64,000 nucleotides of DNA. Source: Undibacterium umbellatum (GTDB lineage Bacteria; Pseudomonadota; Gammaproteobacteria; Burkholderiales; Burkholderiaceae_D). The stretch lies in contig NZ_JACOFX010000001.1 of assembly GCF_014284125.1 (NCBI RefSeq), positions 682,001-746,000 of the forward strand, in the 5' to 3' direction. Position numbers and translations under genes: made by a program. This document shows positions 35,560-45,706 of the stretch, one piece after another; position 1 is the first letter of the stretch, and the number at the start of each line of letters is the position of its first letter. The notes under the pieces are model-generated. The model saw only the letters and a program-made list of their open reading frames with translations, ran no database searches and was not told the DNA's origin.

Positions 35560-35974
35560 CCGCCCTGCTCCTATACGACACGGCAAACAGGTCAGACAGA
35601 ATTTCAGGAGCTAGTCTTTTTATGTACGCGGCGTAAATATCAAGCTAGAGATTCAATCGACGACATTCCGGTTGACGTACTATCCCGGTCAAATAAATTC
35701 GTACACGTATTCCCCCTCCTTGCGCAGCAAATCCCCTCCGGCAATTCGTCAAACAAGCTCAGCTCGATTTCTTCAACTCCAACTCAATTCTCAAAGCTGC
35801 TGAATTGCTACGGAATTTCATTCTGTGTCATATACAGGAAACTATAGAGCGCATTGACGAAGCAATAGCTATGCTTATCTCCACGTCGCTGTTGAGAATC
35901 AAAACTGAACCCAAAGTGGCAGGCAAAGTTATTGCCCCGCGAAATCAATATATACAGTTCAGTGCCTGAATGGA
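35560..35974. other. gene-poor region beside the tRNA-Asn cluster
   Basis: About 415 bp with no intact gene. Several frames read as protein-like without start codons, most clearly 35697-35969, which suggests decayed coding DNA. No direct repeat of the tRNA 3' end is seen here, so an integration site is not shown. Confidence 0.4.
35697..35969 (+). pseudogene. possible 3' remnant of an unknown gene
   Basis: An open frame of 90 codons after a TAA at 35694 with no ATG until late. Its translation looks like real protein toward the end (AAELLRNFILCHIQETIERI then KVAGKVIAPRNQYIQFSA) and stops with TGA just before a terminator. It may be the tail of a gene whose 5' part was lost next to the tRNA cluster. 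Family not recognised. Confidence 0.25.
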
Positions 35975-36012
35975 CAAAAAAGCCAGCTACAAACTCTCGT
36001 AGCTGGCTTTTT
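35975..36012. terminator. bidirectional terminator after the efflux operon
   Basis: AAAAAAGCCAGCTAC and GTAGCTGGCTTTTT form a stem of about 14 bp with an 8-nt loop. It is placed to end the minus-strand RND operon and any plus-strand transcript from the tRNA side. Confidence 0.93.
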
Positions 36013-36031
36013 AAATTTGGAAAAATCAGGC

Positions 36032-39000
36032 TTATTTGGCTGGTGCAGCAACTGTTGATTTAGTTCTGAACCATCCCCTGATTTTTCCCAGCAAGTGCTC
36101 AAAATCATCAATGTAGGTGAAAACGGCAGGCACCACCAGCAAGCTTAGAAGCGTTGAAGTAATCAAGCCGCCAATCACCGCAATCGCCATTGGCGAACGG
36201 AAACTGGGGTCAGCACCCCAACCCAGCGCCAATGGCATCATACCTGCACCCATGGCAATGGTGGTCATGATGATGGGACGGCTGCGTTTGTGGCAGGCGT
36301 CAACCAGGGCATCAAAACGACTCATGCCTGCTTCTCTTGCCAGGACGGCATAATCTACCAGCAAGATGGAGTTCTTGGTCACGATACCCATCAGCATGAT
36401 CAGGCCTATCATGGATGGCATCGACAAGGCACGACCAGTCACCAGCAAGGCCACGAAGGCGCCACCAATGCTCAAAGGCAGTGCCGCCAGGATAGTCACC
36501 GGTTGCAAGAAGTCCTTGAACAACAGTACCAGCACACCATAGATGCACAATACACCGATCAGCATGGCGATACCAAAGCTGGCGAACAGGGCTTGCATCT
36601 CTTGCGCATCACCAAGCTCAGCAATGCTGACTGACGGTGGCAGGTTTTTCATACTGGGCAAGGCGCGCGCTTCTTCATTGACTTCACCCAGTTGGCGGCT
36701 ACCCAACTCCACATCCAGGGTCACATTGCGCTTGCGATTGAGTCTGTCTATCTGTGCAGGGCCGGATTCCATGGTGACGCTGGCAACACTACCCAGCATG
36801 ACAGGGCCGTTCTTGCCAGGCACGGTAAGGCGTTCTATCTCAGCCAGATCAGCCCTGAAACTGTCTGGCAATTTAACGCGTATAGGCACCTGGCGTTGCG
36901 ACAGATTCAGCTTGGGCAAGGCCTGGTCATAATCGCCAGCGGTTGCCACGCGTACTGTTTCACCTATGGCCGCCGCAGTCACTCCAAGATCCGCTGCCCT
37001 GGCCATATCTGGCCGCACGATGATCTCAGGGCGTACCAGCGAAGCACTGGAACTGACATTGCCCACACCTTTCAGCGTCCGCAATTCACGTTCGACTTTT
37101 TGTGCTGCTTCAACCAGGGCCAAAGGGTCTTCACTTTGCAAGACCAGTTGCATTTTGACGCCAGTATCTGGTGGACCCACATTGAACTTGGCACCAGAAA
37201 TATCGGCAATCTCAGTACGGATTTTGGCATCAATATCGGCAATCGAATCCTTGCGTTTGTTTCTGTGCACGGCTGTCACAGTCAACACTGCACGCCTGGC
37301 TTCTGCCGCAGCACCAGGGGCAAAGGCATCACCACTGGAACCACCACCGATAGAACTGAAGACATTGATAATCTCTTTGTTCTTCATGATGGCAACCCTG
37401 GCCTGCTCAGCAACGTTGCGGGTTTCTGCCAGTGTACTGCCTGGTGGTAGCTCTATATTGACTTGTGTCTGCGCACGGTCAGCAGAAGGTACAAAACCCG
37501 TTGGCAGCAAACCGACTAAAGCAATCGAACCGACAAAAAACAAGGTTGCGGCTATCATGGTGATCAGACGATGACGCAAACACCATTGCATGGTTTTCAT
37601 ATAATGAGTCATGATCCAGCCATCTTTCTGGCCATGCACGCCTTCAAGCTCACCTGATTTTCCGCGCTTTGGTGCCTTCATGATGTAAGCTGCCATCATC
37701 GGCGTCAGCAAACGCGCCACCACCAGCGAAGCCAGAATCGCAATCACCGCCGTCCAGCCAAACTGTTTGAAGAACAATCCCGGCACGCCTCCCATGAAAG
37801 CAGTCGGCAAGAACACGGCCACCAGGGCAAAGGTGGTGGCAATAACAGCCATACCAATTTCATCCGCCGCTTCCATGGCTGCCTGCATCGGGGTTTTACC
37901 CATGTGTAAATGACGGGCGATGTTTTCAATTTCCACAATCGCATCATCGACCAGCACACCTACCACTAAAGCAAGTGACAGCAAGGTCACAGTATTCAGC
38001 GTATAACCAAAATACTTGAGACCGAGGAAGGTAGGTATCACAGACAAAGGCAAGGCCGCAGCCGCCACCAAAGTCGCACGCCAGTCGCGCAAGAACCACC
38101 AGACCACCAGGATGGCAAGCAAGGCACCTTCATACAGCAAGTCCATAGAGCCATCGAAATTTTCTTCTACTGGCTGGGCATTATCTATGGCCTGGTGAAA
38201 CTTCATGTTCGGATGGGCAGCCTGCAATTCATCGACTGCTGCATGCGAACCTTTGGCCACATCAACTTCACTGGCACCCTTGGTACGGAATACTTCAAAG
38301 CCAACGACCTGCTTGCCATCCAGCGTAGCGACAGAACGCGGCTCGCTGACGGTATCAAGCACGCGCGCCACCTGATCAAGGCGTATATGTCGCCCATCTG
38401 GCAATGGGATATCCAGCACGGCCAGTTCAGCCGCGGTCTTGACGGTAGCAATGGTACGTACCGATTGCTCGGCACCACTGACATCGCCACGGCCACCCGG
38501 CGCTTCTTGCTGCACCAGCTTCAAACGACGCGAAACATCTACAGCAGCAACATTCAATGCGGCCATCTTGCTGGTATCAAGCTCTACCCGCACTTCACGG
38601 CTGACGCCGCCCATGCGCCTGACTGCACCGACACCAGGGACAGCACGCAAGCGCTTTGCTACGGTATTATCAACAAACCAGCTAAGCTCTTGCGCATCTG
38701 GTTTGCTGCTTTCGCCAGCGACTACTTTACTGTCCTTGCCATCTTCTGCAGCTTCCACTGTGTACGTCATGATGACGCGACCAGCAGTGGATGCCTTGGT
38801 CACAGTAGGGTCCCGCATTTCGCTGGGCAGATCTGCGCGCACGGTTGCCACGGCATCGCGCACTTCATTGACTGCATCTGAAATTACTTTTTCCAGGACG
38901 AATTCCACAGTGACTTCAACATTACCATCCAGCACTTTGGTGTAGACGTTTTTTACACCTTGCAGGGAAGCCACTGCATCTTCTATCTTGCGGGCGACTT

Positions 39001-39184
39001 CCGTTTCCAGCTGTGCTGGTGCGGCACCAGACAAAGGTGCGCTGACGGTGACGATAGGCAGTTCGATATCAGGAAAATCCTGCACGATGGTGGAACGGAA
39101 CGACAATATCCCTGCCAGCGTCAGCAAGATAAACAGCATGATCGCTGGTATGGGATTTTTAATTGAGAGTGAAGAAAAGTTCAC
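36032..39184 (-). CDS. RND efflux pump inner-membrane transporter
   Basis: A 1050-residue AcrB/MexB-like (HAE-1) proton-driven exporter. The N-terminus NFSSLSIKNPIPAIMLFILLTL starts the first of 12 transmembrane helices, with two large periplasmic loops after helices 1 and 7. The proton-relay aspartate pair is visible in LVVGVLVDDAIVEIEN, and PTAFMGGVPGLFFKQFGWT in helix 5-6. Length is typical. Substrate range (drugs, solvents, dyes) is not readable from sequence. It is the last gene of the TetR-OMF-MFP-RND operon, starting 9 bp after the adaptor, and a strong terminator follows. Confidence 0.95.
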   Translation of the reverse strand: MNFSSLSIKNPIPAIMLFILLTLAGILSFRSTIVQDFPDIELPIVTVSAPLSGAAPAQLETEVARKIEDAVASLQGVKNVYTKVLDGNVEVTVEFVLEKVISDAVNEVRDAVATVRADLPSEMRDPTVTKASTAGRVIMTYTVEAAEDGKDSKVVAGESSKPDAQELSWFVDNTVAKRLRAVPGVGAVRRMGGVSREVRVELDTSKMAALNVAAVDVSRRLKLVQQEAPGGRGDVSGAEQSVRTIATVKTAAELAVLDIPLPDGRHIRLDQVARVLDTVSEPRSVATLDGKQVVGFEVFRTKGASEVDVAKGSHAAVDELQAAHPNMKFHQAIDNAQPVEENFDGSMDLLYEGALLAILVVWWFLRDWRATLVAAAALPLSVIPTFLGLKYFGYTLNTVTLLSLALVVGVLVDDAIVEIENIARHLHMGKTPMQAAMEAADEIGMAVIATTFALVAVFLPTAFMGGVPGLFFKQFGWTAVIAILASLVVARLLTPMMAAYIMKAPKRGKSGELEGVHGQKDGWIMTHYMKTMQWCLRHRLITMIAATLFFVGSIALVGLLPTGFVPSADRAQTQVNIELPPGSTLAETRNVAEQARVAIMKNKEIINVFSSIGGGSSGDAFAPGAAAEARRAVLTVTAVHRNKRKDSIADIDAKIRTEIADISGAKFNVGPPDTGVKMQLVLQSEDPLALVEAAQKVERELRTLKGVGNVSSSASLVRPEIIVRPDMARAADLGVTAAAIGETVRVATAGDYDQALPKLNLSQRQVPIRVKLPDSFRADLAEIERLTVPGKNGPVMLGSVASVTMESGPAQIDRLNRKRNVTLDVELGSRQLGEVNEEARALPSMKNLPPSVSIAELGDAQEMQALFASFGIAMLIGVLCIYGVLVLLFKDFLQPVTILAALPLSIGGAFVALLVTGRALSMPSMIGLIMLMGIVTKNSILLVDYAVLAREAGMSRFDALVDACHKRSRPIIMTTIAMGAGMMPLALGWGADPSFRSPMAIAVIGGLITSTLLSLLVVPAVFTYIDDFEHLLGKIRGWFRTKSTVAAPAK

Positions 39185-39193
39185 ATGAGCCCC

Positions 39194-40411
39194 TTAGTTT
39201 TTGACGGCGGCATTGGCTGACTTGACTGCAGCCACCACTTTTACCGTATCGCCATCATTGAGGAAGCCTGCGCCGCTGGAGACTATAGTGCTGTCCGCAT
39301 TCAAACCAGAGACAACCTCAACCAAATCGCCTTGCGCATTACTCACGCGACGCCCGGTCTGCAATTTGATTTGCGTAACCCGGTTATCCGCATTTAAACG
39401 GAAGGCATAACTGAAACCATCTCTGACCACCACGGCTTGCTGAGGTATGGTCAGGGCTTGAGAACTGCCCATGACGAATTCGCCTTTGGCATACATGCCT
39501 GGCTTGAATGCCAGTGAGGCTGTGGCTTGTTGTGGCTTGGCTGCCGTTGTAGCACTTGTATCTGGCACCAGGTCAACATAGACCAGGCCCATTCTGGTTT
39601 GCGCATCTACCGTAGGTGACACTACCCTGACCTTACCCTTCCATTGCGCACCACCTGGTGCAGTCACAACGACCTCTGTGCCCGGCACTATTTTTGCCAT
39701 CTCACTGGCTGTCACTTCGGCCCGCCATTCCAGACGGCCTTGACGTATCATGCGGAAAAGTTCTGCTCCGTTACCGACGACTGAACCCAGGGTAGCCACG
39801 CGTGCAGTAATGATGCCACTGTCAGGCGCAACGACCCGCGTGTGACGCATACGCAATTGCTGGGCATCAACGCCTGCCTTGGCAGACTCCACCCTAGCCT
39901 TGGCAGTTTGTTCTGCTGTCAGGTATTGACCGACTTGCTGAGCACTCAGCGCACCGCTGGTTTGCAAGGCACGGGTACGTTCGGCATTCGCCGCAGCTTC
40001 TGCAAGATTGGCTTGCGCTTCTGCCAGGCTGGCCTGCGCCAATGCAAGATCGGCCCTCACAGCTTCGCTGGCAAAACTGACCAGCAACTGCCCACGCTGT
40101 ACCACATCACCGATATTGGCATGCAACTCCTGTATGCGCAGGCCAGATGCCTCAGAACCTATCAAAGCCTCTTGCCAGGCAGCGACGCTACCATTGGCTG
40201 TCAGTTTGATGACCAGGTTGCCGCTAGTGGCCTTGGTGGTGGTGACGGTTAAAGCTGGTTTGACTTTGGCAGCCGTGGCAGAGGCACTGGCGGCCTTGGC
40301 AGGTTCATCGGCAGCATTGGAAGTGGCGGACAACCATAAGCCACCAGCACCAAGGGCAATCATGCCAGCCAGGCTCAGGGATAGTGGTTTGCGTGAAATA
40401 AGTTTCTTCAT
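39194..40411 (-). CDS. RND efflux periplasmic adaptor (membrane fusion protein)
   Basis: A 405-residue adaptor that links the inner-membrane RND pump to the outer-membrane channel. An N-terminal hydrophobic segment (LSLAGMIALGAGGLWL) exports or anchors it. The lipoyl-like halves flank a helical hairpin rich in Ala/Gln (about residues 120-185), followed by beta-barrel and membrane-proximal domains. There is no lipobox cysteine, so it is probably not a lipoprotein. It starts 29 bp after the outer-membrane factor gene. Confidence 0.93.
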   Translation of the reverse strand: MKKLISRKPLSLSLAGMIALGAGGLWLSATSNAADEPAKAASASATAAKVKPALTVTTTKATSGNLVIKLTANGSVAAWQEALIGSEASGLRIQELHANIGDVVQRGQLLVSFASEAVRADLALAQASLAEAQANLAEAAANAERTRALQTSGALSAQQVGQYLTAEQTAKARVESAKAGVDAQQLRMRHTRVVAPDSGIITARVATLGSVVGNGAELFRMIRQGRLEWRAEVTASEMAKIVPGTEVVVTAPGGAQWKGKVRVVSPTVDAQTRMGLVYVDLVPDTSATTAAKPQQATASLAFKPGMYAKGEFVMGSSQALTIPQQAVVVRDGFSYAFRLNADNRVTQIKLQTGRRVSNAQGDLVEVVSGLNADSTIVSSGAGFLNDGDTVKVVAAVKSANAAVKN

Positions 40412-40440
40412 GTCGAATACGCTTTCTATTATTTTTAAAT

Positions 40441-41859
40441 TCAGGAATTTGTTTTAGCTTGGCTGGCTGCTTGCGCGCTCAAGTCCCAGCCACCGCCCAG
40501 CGCCCTGTACAAGGCGATCCAGGCACGATTTCTTTCAAGTTGCAGTGTGATCAGGGCAGACTGGGAAGCAAAGGCTGTGCGTCTTGCATCTTCCAGTTCC
40601 AGCAAACTGGCCATGCCCTTGTTGTAGCGTACCGCTGTCGCCTGCAGGGCTTGTTCATAACCCCTTGCTGAAATTTCAGAATCAAGGCGACGTGCATCGG
40701 TACTATTCAAGTTCACCAACGCCTCTTCAACCTCGCGTACTGCCTGCCTGACCTTGCCGTGATAATTGCTGCTGGCCGTCTGGTAACGTGCTTTGGCTGC
40801 GTCAATATTGGCACTAGTCTGGCCGCCATTGAATATGGGCAGGGTCAATGCCAGTGGCCCGACTGACCAGGTATCCATGCGGGTATCACTACCGCCATTC
40901 TTATAGCGCATGGTTCCTATAGAACCGCTGAGACTCAGGCGCGGGTAGCGTTGCGCCTCGGCGGCGCCTACTTGTGAGCTGGCAGCGGCCACATCTTTTT
41001 CGGCAGCATATACGTCAGGACGTTGTGTCAGCAAGTGCGCAGGTAAACTGCTCACAGCCAGTGGCAACAAGTTTCTAAAACCTGCCTGGGCGCCCTCCAA
41101 AAGCTGCCTCAATTCAGGCTCGGGCCTGGCAGTCAGTGCCACCAGGGCTTTGATATCCAGATCACATAGTGCGGCTTGCTGTATGGCCCGGCTATTACCT
41201 TCAGCCGCACTGGCACGCGCCAGTGCTGAGGTGGCACTAGCTGACATGCCTGCCTTGACACTCAATTCCGTCACCCTGGCAGTTTCAGCACGTGACTTGG
41301 CATCTTGCCAGCTCAGGTCTGCCACTTGCTGACAACTCAACACCGAGAAATATAACTGCGCCACTTCTGCCGCCACCGATATCCTGGCATCATGCCAGAG
41401 CGCCTGACTGCCTTCCAGCTCAGCCTGGGCTGCTTGATTATTGGCACGGTTAGCACCAAACAAATCCAGTTCCCAGGAAGTTTGCAAACCTGCCTGCGCG
41501 GTAGTAGCGACTGGCATGCCCGGCTGGTTCTTTGCACGCGTTGCATTCGCCACCGCATCCACCGAAGGCAGCAAAGCAGCACCACTGGCAACTCTGGCTG
41601 CCCTGGCTGTTTCCATGCGCGACCATGCTTGCGACAGCGAAGGGCTGACTTTTTGTGCGGCCTCAATCAACTCCAGCAAACTGGCGTCGCCGTGCGCTTG
41701 CCACCAATTGCGCAATTCCGTGTTTTTTTCTTCGGAGGGCAAGATAGCCTGCCAGTGTGCTGGCAAGCTGGCTGAACTCGACGCAGTAGGATTTGTCGTA
41801 GCGCATGCAGCAAGCAACACTGCAATGGCCGGGATAAGGATGAAATGTCGTATAGTCAT
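40441..41859 (-). CDS. RND efflux outer-membrane lipoprotein channel (NodT family)
   Basis: A 472-residue TolC-like channel of the NodT/OprM family. The signal peptide ends in a lipobox LLAAC with the lipid-bearing Cys at 19. Two internal repeats of the outer-membrane efflux domain follow, with the conserved LTQRPDV segment near residue 270 and LPIFNGGQTSANI in the second half. It comes first among the pump genes, 19 bp after tetR, which is an unusual order; MFP-RND-OMF is more common. Confidence 0.94.
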   Translation of the reverse strand: MTIRHFILIPAIAVLLAACATTNPTASSSASLPAHWQAILPSEEKNTELRNWWQAHGDASLLELIEAAQKVSPSLSQAWSRMETARAARVASGAALLPSVDAVANATRAKNQPGMPVATTAQAGLQTSWELDLFGANRANNQAAQAELEGSQALWHDARISVAAEVAQLYFSVLSCQQVADLSWQDAKSRAETARVTELSVKAGMSASATSALARASAAEGNSRAIQQAALCDLDIKALVALTARPEPELRQLLEGAQAGFRNLLPLAVSSLPAHLLTQRPDVYAAEKDVAAASSQVGAAEAQRYPRLSLSGSIGTMRYKNGGSDTRMDTWSVGPLALTLPIFNGGQTSANIDAAKARYQTASSNYHGKVRQAVREVEEALVNLNSTDARRLDSEISARGYEQALQATAVRYNKGMASLLELEDARRTAFASQSALITLQLERNRAWIALYRALGGGWDLSAQAASQAKTNS

Positions 41860-41878
41860 GTCGTTGTCGAAGATATGG

Positions 41879-42604
41879 TTAATCAGAATTCATTGTGAGC
41901 CGGCGGCGTTTTTCATCTTCACACATGGCGATGGCATAATCCACCAGCCGCGAAGCATAGGCATCAATTGCCTTGGATTTGGCGATCAAAGCGGGCCGGA
42001 TCGCCTGTATCACATCACCACTGATCAGCAAAGAAATGGCCAGGCCAGAGATGGAAATCGCCAGCCTGTGTACATCATCGTCTGCCTTGCTGATATCCAG
42101 ATACCTGCACAAGAATTTGACCATGGCCAGATGAGAAGGCTTGATGGCCGTATCGATTTCTTCCAGCCATAAACCAGTAGGTTCGAGCATTTCACGAAAA
42201 TGCAATTTCATGCAAGTTTGCACGAGCTCCCCCTGCTTCAAAGAGTCAGTAAACGTACAGATCAAGGCGGCCAGTGTAGAACGCAAATCGGCTCCATCCT
42301 GTTCGAATATGGCTGGATCAACATTTGGATTGGTGCGCGGATCATTGAACACGGCACGATATAAGCCAGCTTTATCAGCAAAATAATAACTGATCGCAGA
42401 AATATTCACATTGGCGGCCTTGGCAATCTCCCTGGTCGATGTTTTTGCATAACCTCTTTCGGCAAATAATTGCAGGGCGGCATCCAGCAGGCGCATACGC
42501 GCCTCCAGGCCATCAACACGCAATATTTTTCCGTCGGCCGTGGCGACCTGGCTCTCTGGCTGAATTTGTCGCTTGGCAACTTTTTTTTGGCTGGATGTTT
42601 TCAT
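41879..42604 (-). CDS. TetR family regulator with CerR-type C-terminal domain
   Basis: A 241-residue repressor with a 30-residue basic tail, then a helix-turn-helix (about residues 36-80, RLLDAALQLFAERGYAKTS, IAKAANVNISAISYYFADK) and a C-terminal domain of the CerR/DUF1956 type seen in several efflux regulators. It leads the operon with the three RND pump genes, and a perfect 20-bp palindrome 19 bp upstream is the likely operator. Expected behaviour is autorepression of the whole pump operon, released by a pump substrate. Confidence 0.92.
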   Translation of the reverse strand: MKTSSQKKVAKRQIQPESQVATADGKILRVDGLEARMRLLDAALQLFAERGYAKTSTREIAKAANVNISAISYYFADKAGLYRAVFNDPRTNPNVDPAIFEQDGADLRSTLAALICTFTDSLKQGELVQTCMKLHFREMLEPTGLWLEEIDTAIKPSHLAMVKFLCRYLDISKADDDVHRLAISISGLAISLLISGDVIQAIRPALIAKSKAIDAYASRLVDYAIAMCEDEKRRRLTMNSD

Positions 42605-42613
42605 GCCGAGAAT

Positions 42614-42650
42614 ACTAGCACATAAATCAAACGTTTGATTTAACTAGCAC
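42614..42650. promoter_or_regulatory. operator of the efflux operon: 20-bp palindrome flanked by direct repeats
   Basis: TAAATCAAACGTTTGATTTA (42623-42642) is a perfect palindrome 19 bp upstream of the tetR start. ACTAGCAC occurs on both sides (42614-42621 and 42643-42650) as a direct repeat. The palindrome fits a TetR dimer site; the role of the flanks is unknown. Confidence 0.85.
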
Positions 42651-42803
42651 CGCAAAAACAAAAGACGTTATCAAATAGAAATACCATTGCAAAATGGGAT
42701 AGCCCTGCTCACCACAAGGATGTTGCCAACTGTCACGGCATAGTCATATTCACGGTTTAGGCTTCGCACTAAACGCTTTCACAAACTCATTTGATATCTC
42801 AAA

Positions 42804-44792
42804 GTGACCTTACTTACCTCCCCCGCCATCCGCCTTTTGCGCAATTTCAAGATTGCTCACAAGCTTGGTTTTGTCGCTCTGGCATTTGCGATTCCCCTGC
42901 TCGTCGTGCTGGCACTGCTGTTCCATAATCTGCGGCAAGATGTCTTGCAAATCCAGGAAAAGCAGGCTGCCATCAAAATAATTGCGACTAAAAATGAATT
43001 GCGTCTGCTGATACAAAAACAGCGAGCCCTGCAGCACATGCACCTGCTCGGCAATAAACAAGTGGGCAGCAGTATCAGTGAAAACCAGGGAAAGATAGAA
43101 AATTTGTTCAAGCAAGCAGGCCAGAATAACGGCAGCAATCAACTATGGCCCACTCTGGCATCAAAGCAGGCAACATTTAAAGCTGCTGAAAGTTTCACCG
43201 AACATAGTAGCTTGCTGAATGCCATTGAGCTCGAAATTAAAGAAATTGCCAACAATTCAAAGTTAGCGCTGGATAGTGATTTAAAAACCAACCAGTTGGT
43301 CAACATCTATCTCACTACCCTGCCCCAAATAGAAGAAAAGTTATCCATCATCGCAGGTCGTGGTGCAGCGTATATTGATACAGGTTTGTTCGAAGCAGGT
43401 GAAGATGTGATGCTAAATTCCCTGCATATGCTGGCAAAGCTTAACTTGTCTGAGCTTGCATCAAGCATGCAAAACCTGGGGGTGCATAGCAAGGAATATG
43501 CGTTGGCAGACATCGGCGCGCAAACCAGTATAGCGGATGCAAAAAAATTTCTTGCGCGCTCGCAGGATGAAGTACTGGCATCTGTCAATCAAAGGAACGG
43601 CAACGCATTCCTGCAGGCAGGCACAGACAATTTGAATACACTGCATGCAACGAAAACGGCGGTCGCCAAGCTCATCGCCAATAATCTTGAGCATGAAATT
43701 AATAAAACCAGCCAGCGAGCCTGGCAAATGTCAGTGGGCATTATTTTACTCTTGCTGATAGCCAGCTATTTTTTGATGGCAATTTATCAGGCATTAACGA
43801 CGGACTTGAAGATATTGGCTCAGGCAGTAGCAGAAACTGCAGCAGGCAATTTACAAAACCGTGTCAGTAGTAAGGGCAAGGATGAACTGGCACAATTGAT
43901 CAATGCGGTAGGCAGAATGAATATGGAATTAAGCAATCTGGTTGCCAATATCCGTCTGAGCGCGCAAGCCGTGGATATCATTGCCAGGGAAATTCACGAT
44001 GAAAACACGGACCTGGCCAACCGCACGGAAAGCCAGGCAGCATCCCTGCAACAAACTGCCAGTGCAATTGATGAACTGGCAGCCACTATTTCTGAAAACG
44101 CTGGCAATCTGGCGCAAGCCAATAGTCTCATGCATAGCTCGGCAGAGCGTGTGCAACATGGGCTGGAAGTCATGGATAGCAGCATCCTCTCCATGCAAAC
44201 CGTCAGTGCCAGCGCCAAGAAAATAACTGAAATCATCGGCGTCATGGATGGTATCGCCTTCCAGACGAATATCCTGGCCCTCAACGCAGCGGTGGAAGCT
44301 GCCAGGGCTGGTCAGGAGGGCCGTGGCTTTGCGGTAGTAGCTGCAGAAGTACGCAACCTGGCACAGCGCAGCGCCAATGCCGCCAAAGAAATCAAAGGCC
44401 TGATTGCCTCATCCGGCCAGGCAGTGGAAGCTGGCAGCAAGATGATCAATACGGCAGGCCAGACCATGCGCAATATCGCCGACAATGTGGAAGTGGTCAC
44501 AGAACTCATCAAGCAAATCGCCAAGGCCAGCCAGGAGCAAAGCATGGGTATTTCAGACGTCAATCAGGCGATTGCCGACATTGATGAAATCACTCAGGAT
44601 AATACCCGACTGGTGGAAATGGCGAGTGAGTCTACCGCCAAACTGGAAGAACAGGCCACCTCACTCGGTGCAGCAGTCAGCGTCTTCAAAACATTACCAT
44701 TGGTTACTGATGCGCAGCACCTGCATCTGGCCAGCAGTTCAAATGACAGCTTTATGCTGGCAGCACTTGAGAAGAAAAAACTGGCTGCATAA
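42804..44792 (+). CDS. methyl-accepting chemotaxis protein
   Basis: A 662-residue chemoreceptor. A first transmembrane helix (about residues 21-41) is followed by a helical periplasmic domain (about 42-305) I cannot assign to a ligand class; its all-helical look suggests a NIT-like or four-helix type. A second transmembrane helix lies near 308-330, then HAMP and the signalling domain with [20 protein letters not shown] near residue 482. The start is GTG at 42804 with no clear ribosome-binding site, so the exact N-terminus is uncertain. It is divergent from the efflux operon and ends at a bidirectional terminator. Confidence 0.9.
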   Translation: MTLLTSPAIRLLRNFKIAHKLGFVALAFAIPLLVVLALLFHNLRQDVLQIQEKQAAIKIIATKNELRLLIQKQRALQHMHLLGNKQVGSSISENQGKIENLFKQAGQNNGSNQLWPTLASKQATFKAAESFTEHSSLLNAIELEIKEIANNSKLALDSDLKTNQLVNIYLTTLPQIEEKLSIIAGRGAAYIDTGLFEAGEDVMLNSLHMLAKLNLSELASSMQNLGVHSKEYALADIGAQTSIADAKKFLARSQDEVLASVNQRNGNAFLQAGTDNLNTLHATKTAVAKLIANNLEHEINKTSQRAWQMSVGIILLLLIASYFLMAIYQALTTDLKILAQAVAETAAGNLQNRVSSKGKDELAQLINAVGRMNMELSNLVANIRLSAQAVDIIAREIHDENTDLANRTESQAASLQQTASAIDELAATISENAGNLAQANSLMHSSAERVQHGLEVMDSSILSMQTVSASAKKITEIIGVMDGIAFQTNILALNAAVEAARAGQEGRGFAVVAAEVRNLAQRSANAAKEIKGLIASSGQAVEAGSKMINTAGQTMRNIADNVEVVTELIKQIAKASQEQSMGISDVNQAIADIDEITQDNTRLVEMASESTAKLEEQATSLGAAVSVFKTLPLVTDAQHLHLASSSNDSFMLAALEKKKLAA

Positions 44793-44814
44793 GGCAACAA
44801 GCAACTTACCATAG

Positions 44815-44851
44815 AAAAAAGCCACCAGACATATGCACTGGTGGCTTTTTT
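44815..44851. terminator. bidirectional terminator between the chemoreceptor and merR
   Basis: AAAAAAGCCACCAG and CTGGTGGCTTTTTT form a 14-bp stem with a 9-nt loop. It serves the plus-strand chemoreceptor and the minus-strand translation operon. Confidence 0.95.
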
Positions 44852-44867
44852 GGTTTTGCGGTTTATT

Positions 44868-45242
44868 TCAGACTTTTAGGAGAGTCAGTATGGAGAGCAA
44901 TTCATCCCTGATCTGATGCAGATTTACAGGCTCGTCTGCAGACTCTTGCACCGCTGTTTCGGCATGTCCACCGTTGACGTTGAGCTTGTTTCTGGCACCA
45001 TTGATGGTAAAGCCCTGCTCATATAATAATTCGCGGATACGGCGTATCAGCAAAACTTCATGATGCTGATAATAACGACGGTTACCGCGACGCTTGACAG
45101 GCTTTAGTTGTGTAAATTCCTGCTCCCAATAACGCAGAACATGCGGTTTGACGCCACACAATTCACCAACTTCGCCTATCGTAAAATACCGCTTGGCCGG
45201 AATAGGCGGCAGTACAAAAGACTCAATCTTGATTTCAGTCAT
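44868..45242 (-). CDS. MerR family transcriptional regulator
   Basis: A 124-residue protein with the MerR winged helix at residues about 18-86 (YFTIGEVGELCGVKPHVLRYWEQ then RRYYQHHEVLLIRRIRELLYEQGFTI). It lacks the metal-binding cysteines of heavy-metal sensors and has only a short C-terminal helix for dimerisation. A gene of this kind directly after ihfA (8 bp gap) is conserved in betaproteobacteria. Its target is not known to me. Confidence 0.9.
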   Translation of the reverse strand: MTEIKIESFVLPPIPAKRYFTIGEVGELCGVKPHVLRYWEQEFTQLKPVKRRGNRRYYQHHEVLLIRRIRELLYEQGFTINGARNKLNVNGGHAETAVQESADEPVNLHQIRDELLSILTLLKV

Positions 45243-45250
45243 GGAAAATA

Positions 45251-45664
45251 TCAGGCAGCATGGGCAAGAGGTTGATTACCGACGTCGTCGACCATGCCTT
45301 TGAGTTTCTGGCTGGCATGGAAAGTAACGACACGACGTGCAGTAATAGGAATTTCTTCACCGGTTTTAGGATTGCGACCAGGACGTTGCGGTTTGTCACG
45401 CAACTGGAAATTACCAAAGCCGGACAACTTAACGGCTTCTCCCCTTTCCAGTGCATCACGGATTTCATCAAAAAAAGTTTCTACCATGTCCTTGGCTTCG
45501 CGCTTATTCAAACCTACATGTTCAAACAGGAGTTCGGCCAATTCTGCCTTGGTCAAGGTAGGCAATTCCTTTTCCGCCTGTGACCGCGCCCGGGCTTCCT
45601 GCATTGCGCGATTCAAATCAGCATCCAGCACCGACTGAAACTCGGCGGAAATCACATCATTCAT
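45251..45664 (-). CDS. ihfA: integration host factor subunit alpha
   Basis: DNA-bending protein that pairs with IhfB. The core (about residues 36-130) follows [22 protein letters not shown], then [25 protein letters not shown] and [17 protein letters not shown], including the proline-bearing arm that intercalates into DNA. The N-terminal 35 residues, rich in Ala, Glu and Arg, have no equivalent in the 99-residue E. coli protein but resemble extensions seen in Burkholderiales. It follows pheT by 42 bp in the usual order. Confidence 0.96.
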   Translation of the reverse strand: MNDVISAEFQSVLDADLNRAMQEARARSQAEKELPTLTKAELAELLFEHVGLNKREAKDMVETFFDEIRDALERGEAVKLSGFGNFQLRDKPQRPGRNPKTGEEIPITARRVVTFHASQKLKGMVDDVGNQPLAHAA

Positions 45665-45706
45665 TTAGAAACTCTTCTCAATTAATACTAACAAATACAG
45701 ACAAGA

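Noticed and set aside
35005..35974. tRNA-linked genomic island
   Set aside because: No integrase, no direct repeat of the tRNA 3' end beyond the duplicated units and no mobile genes nearby. Housekeeping-type genes continue on both sides.
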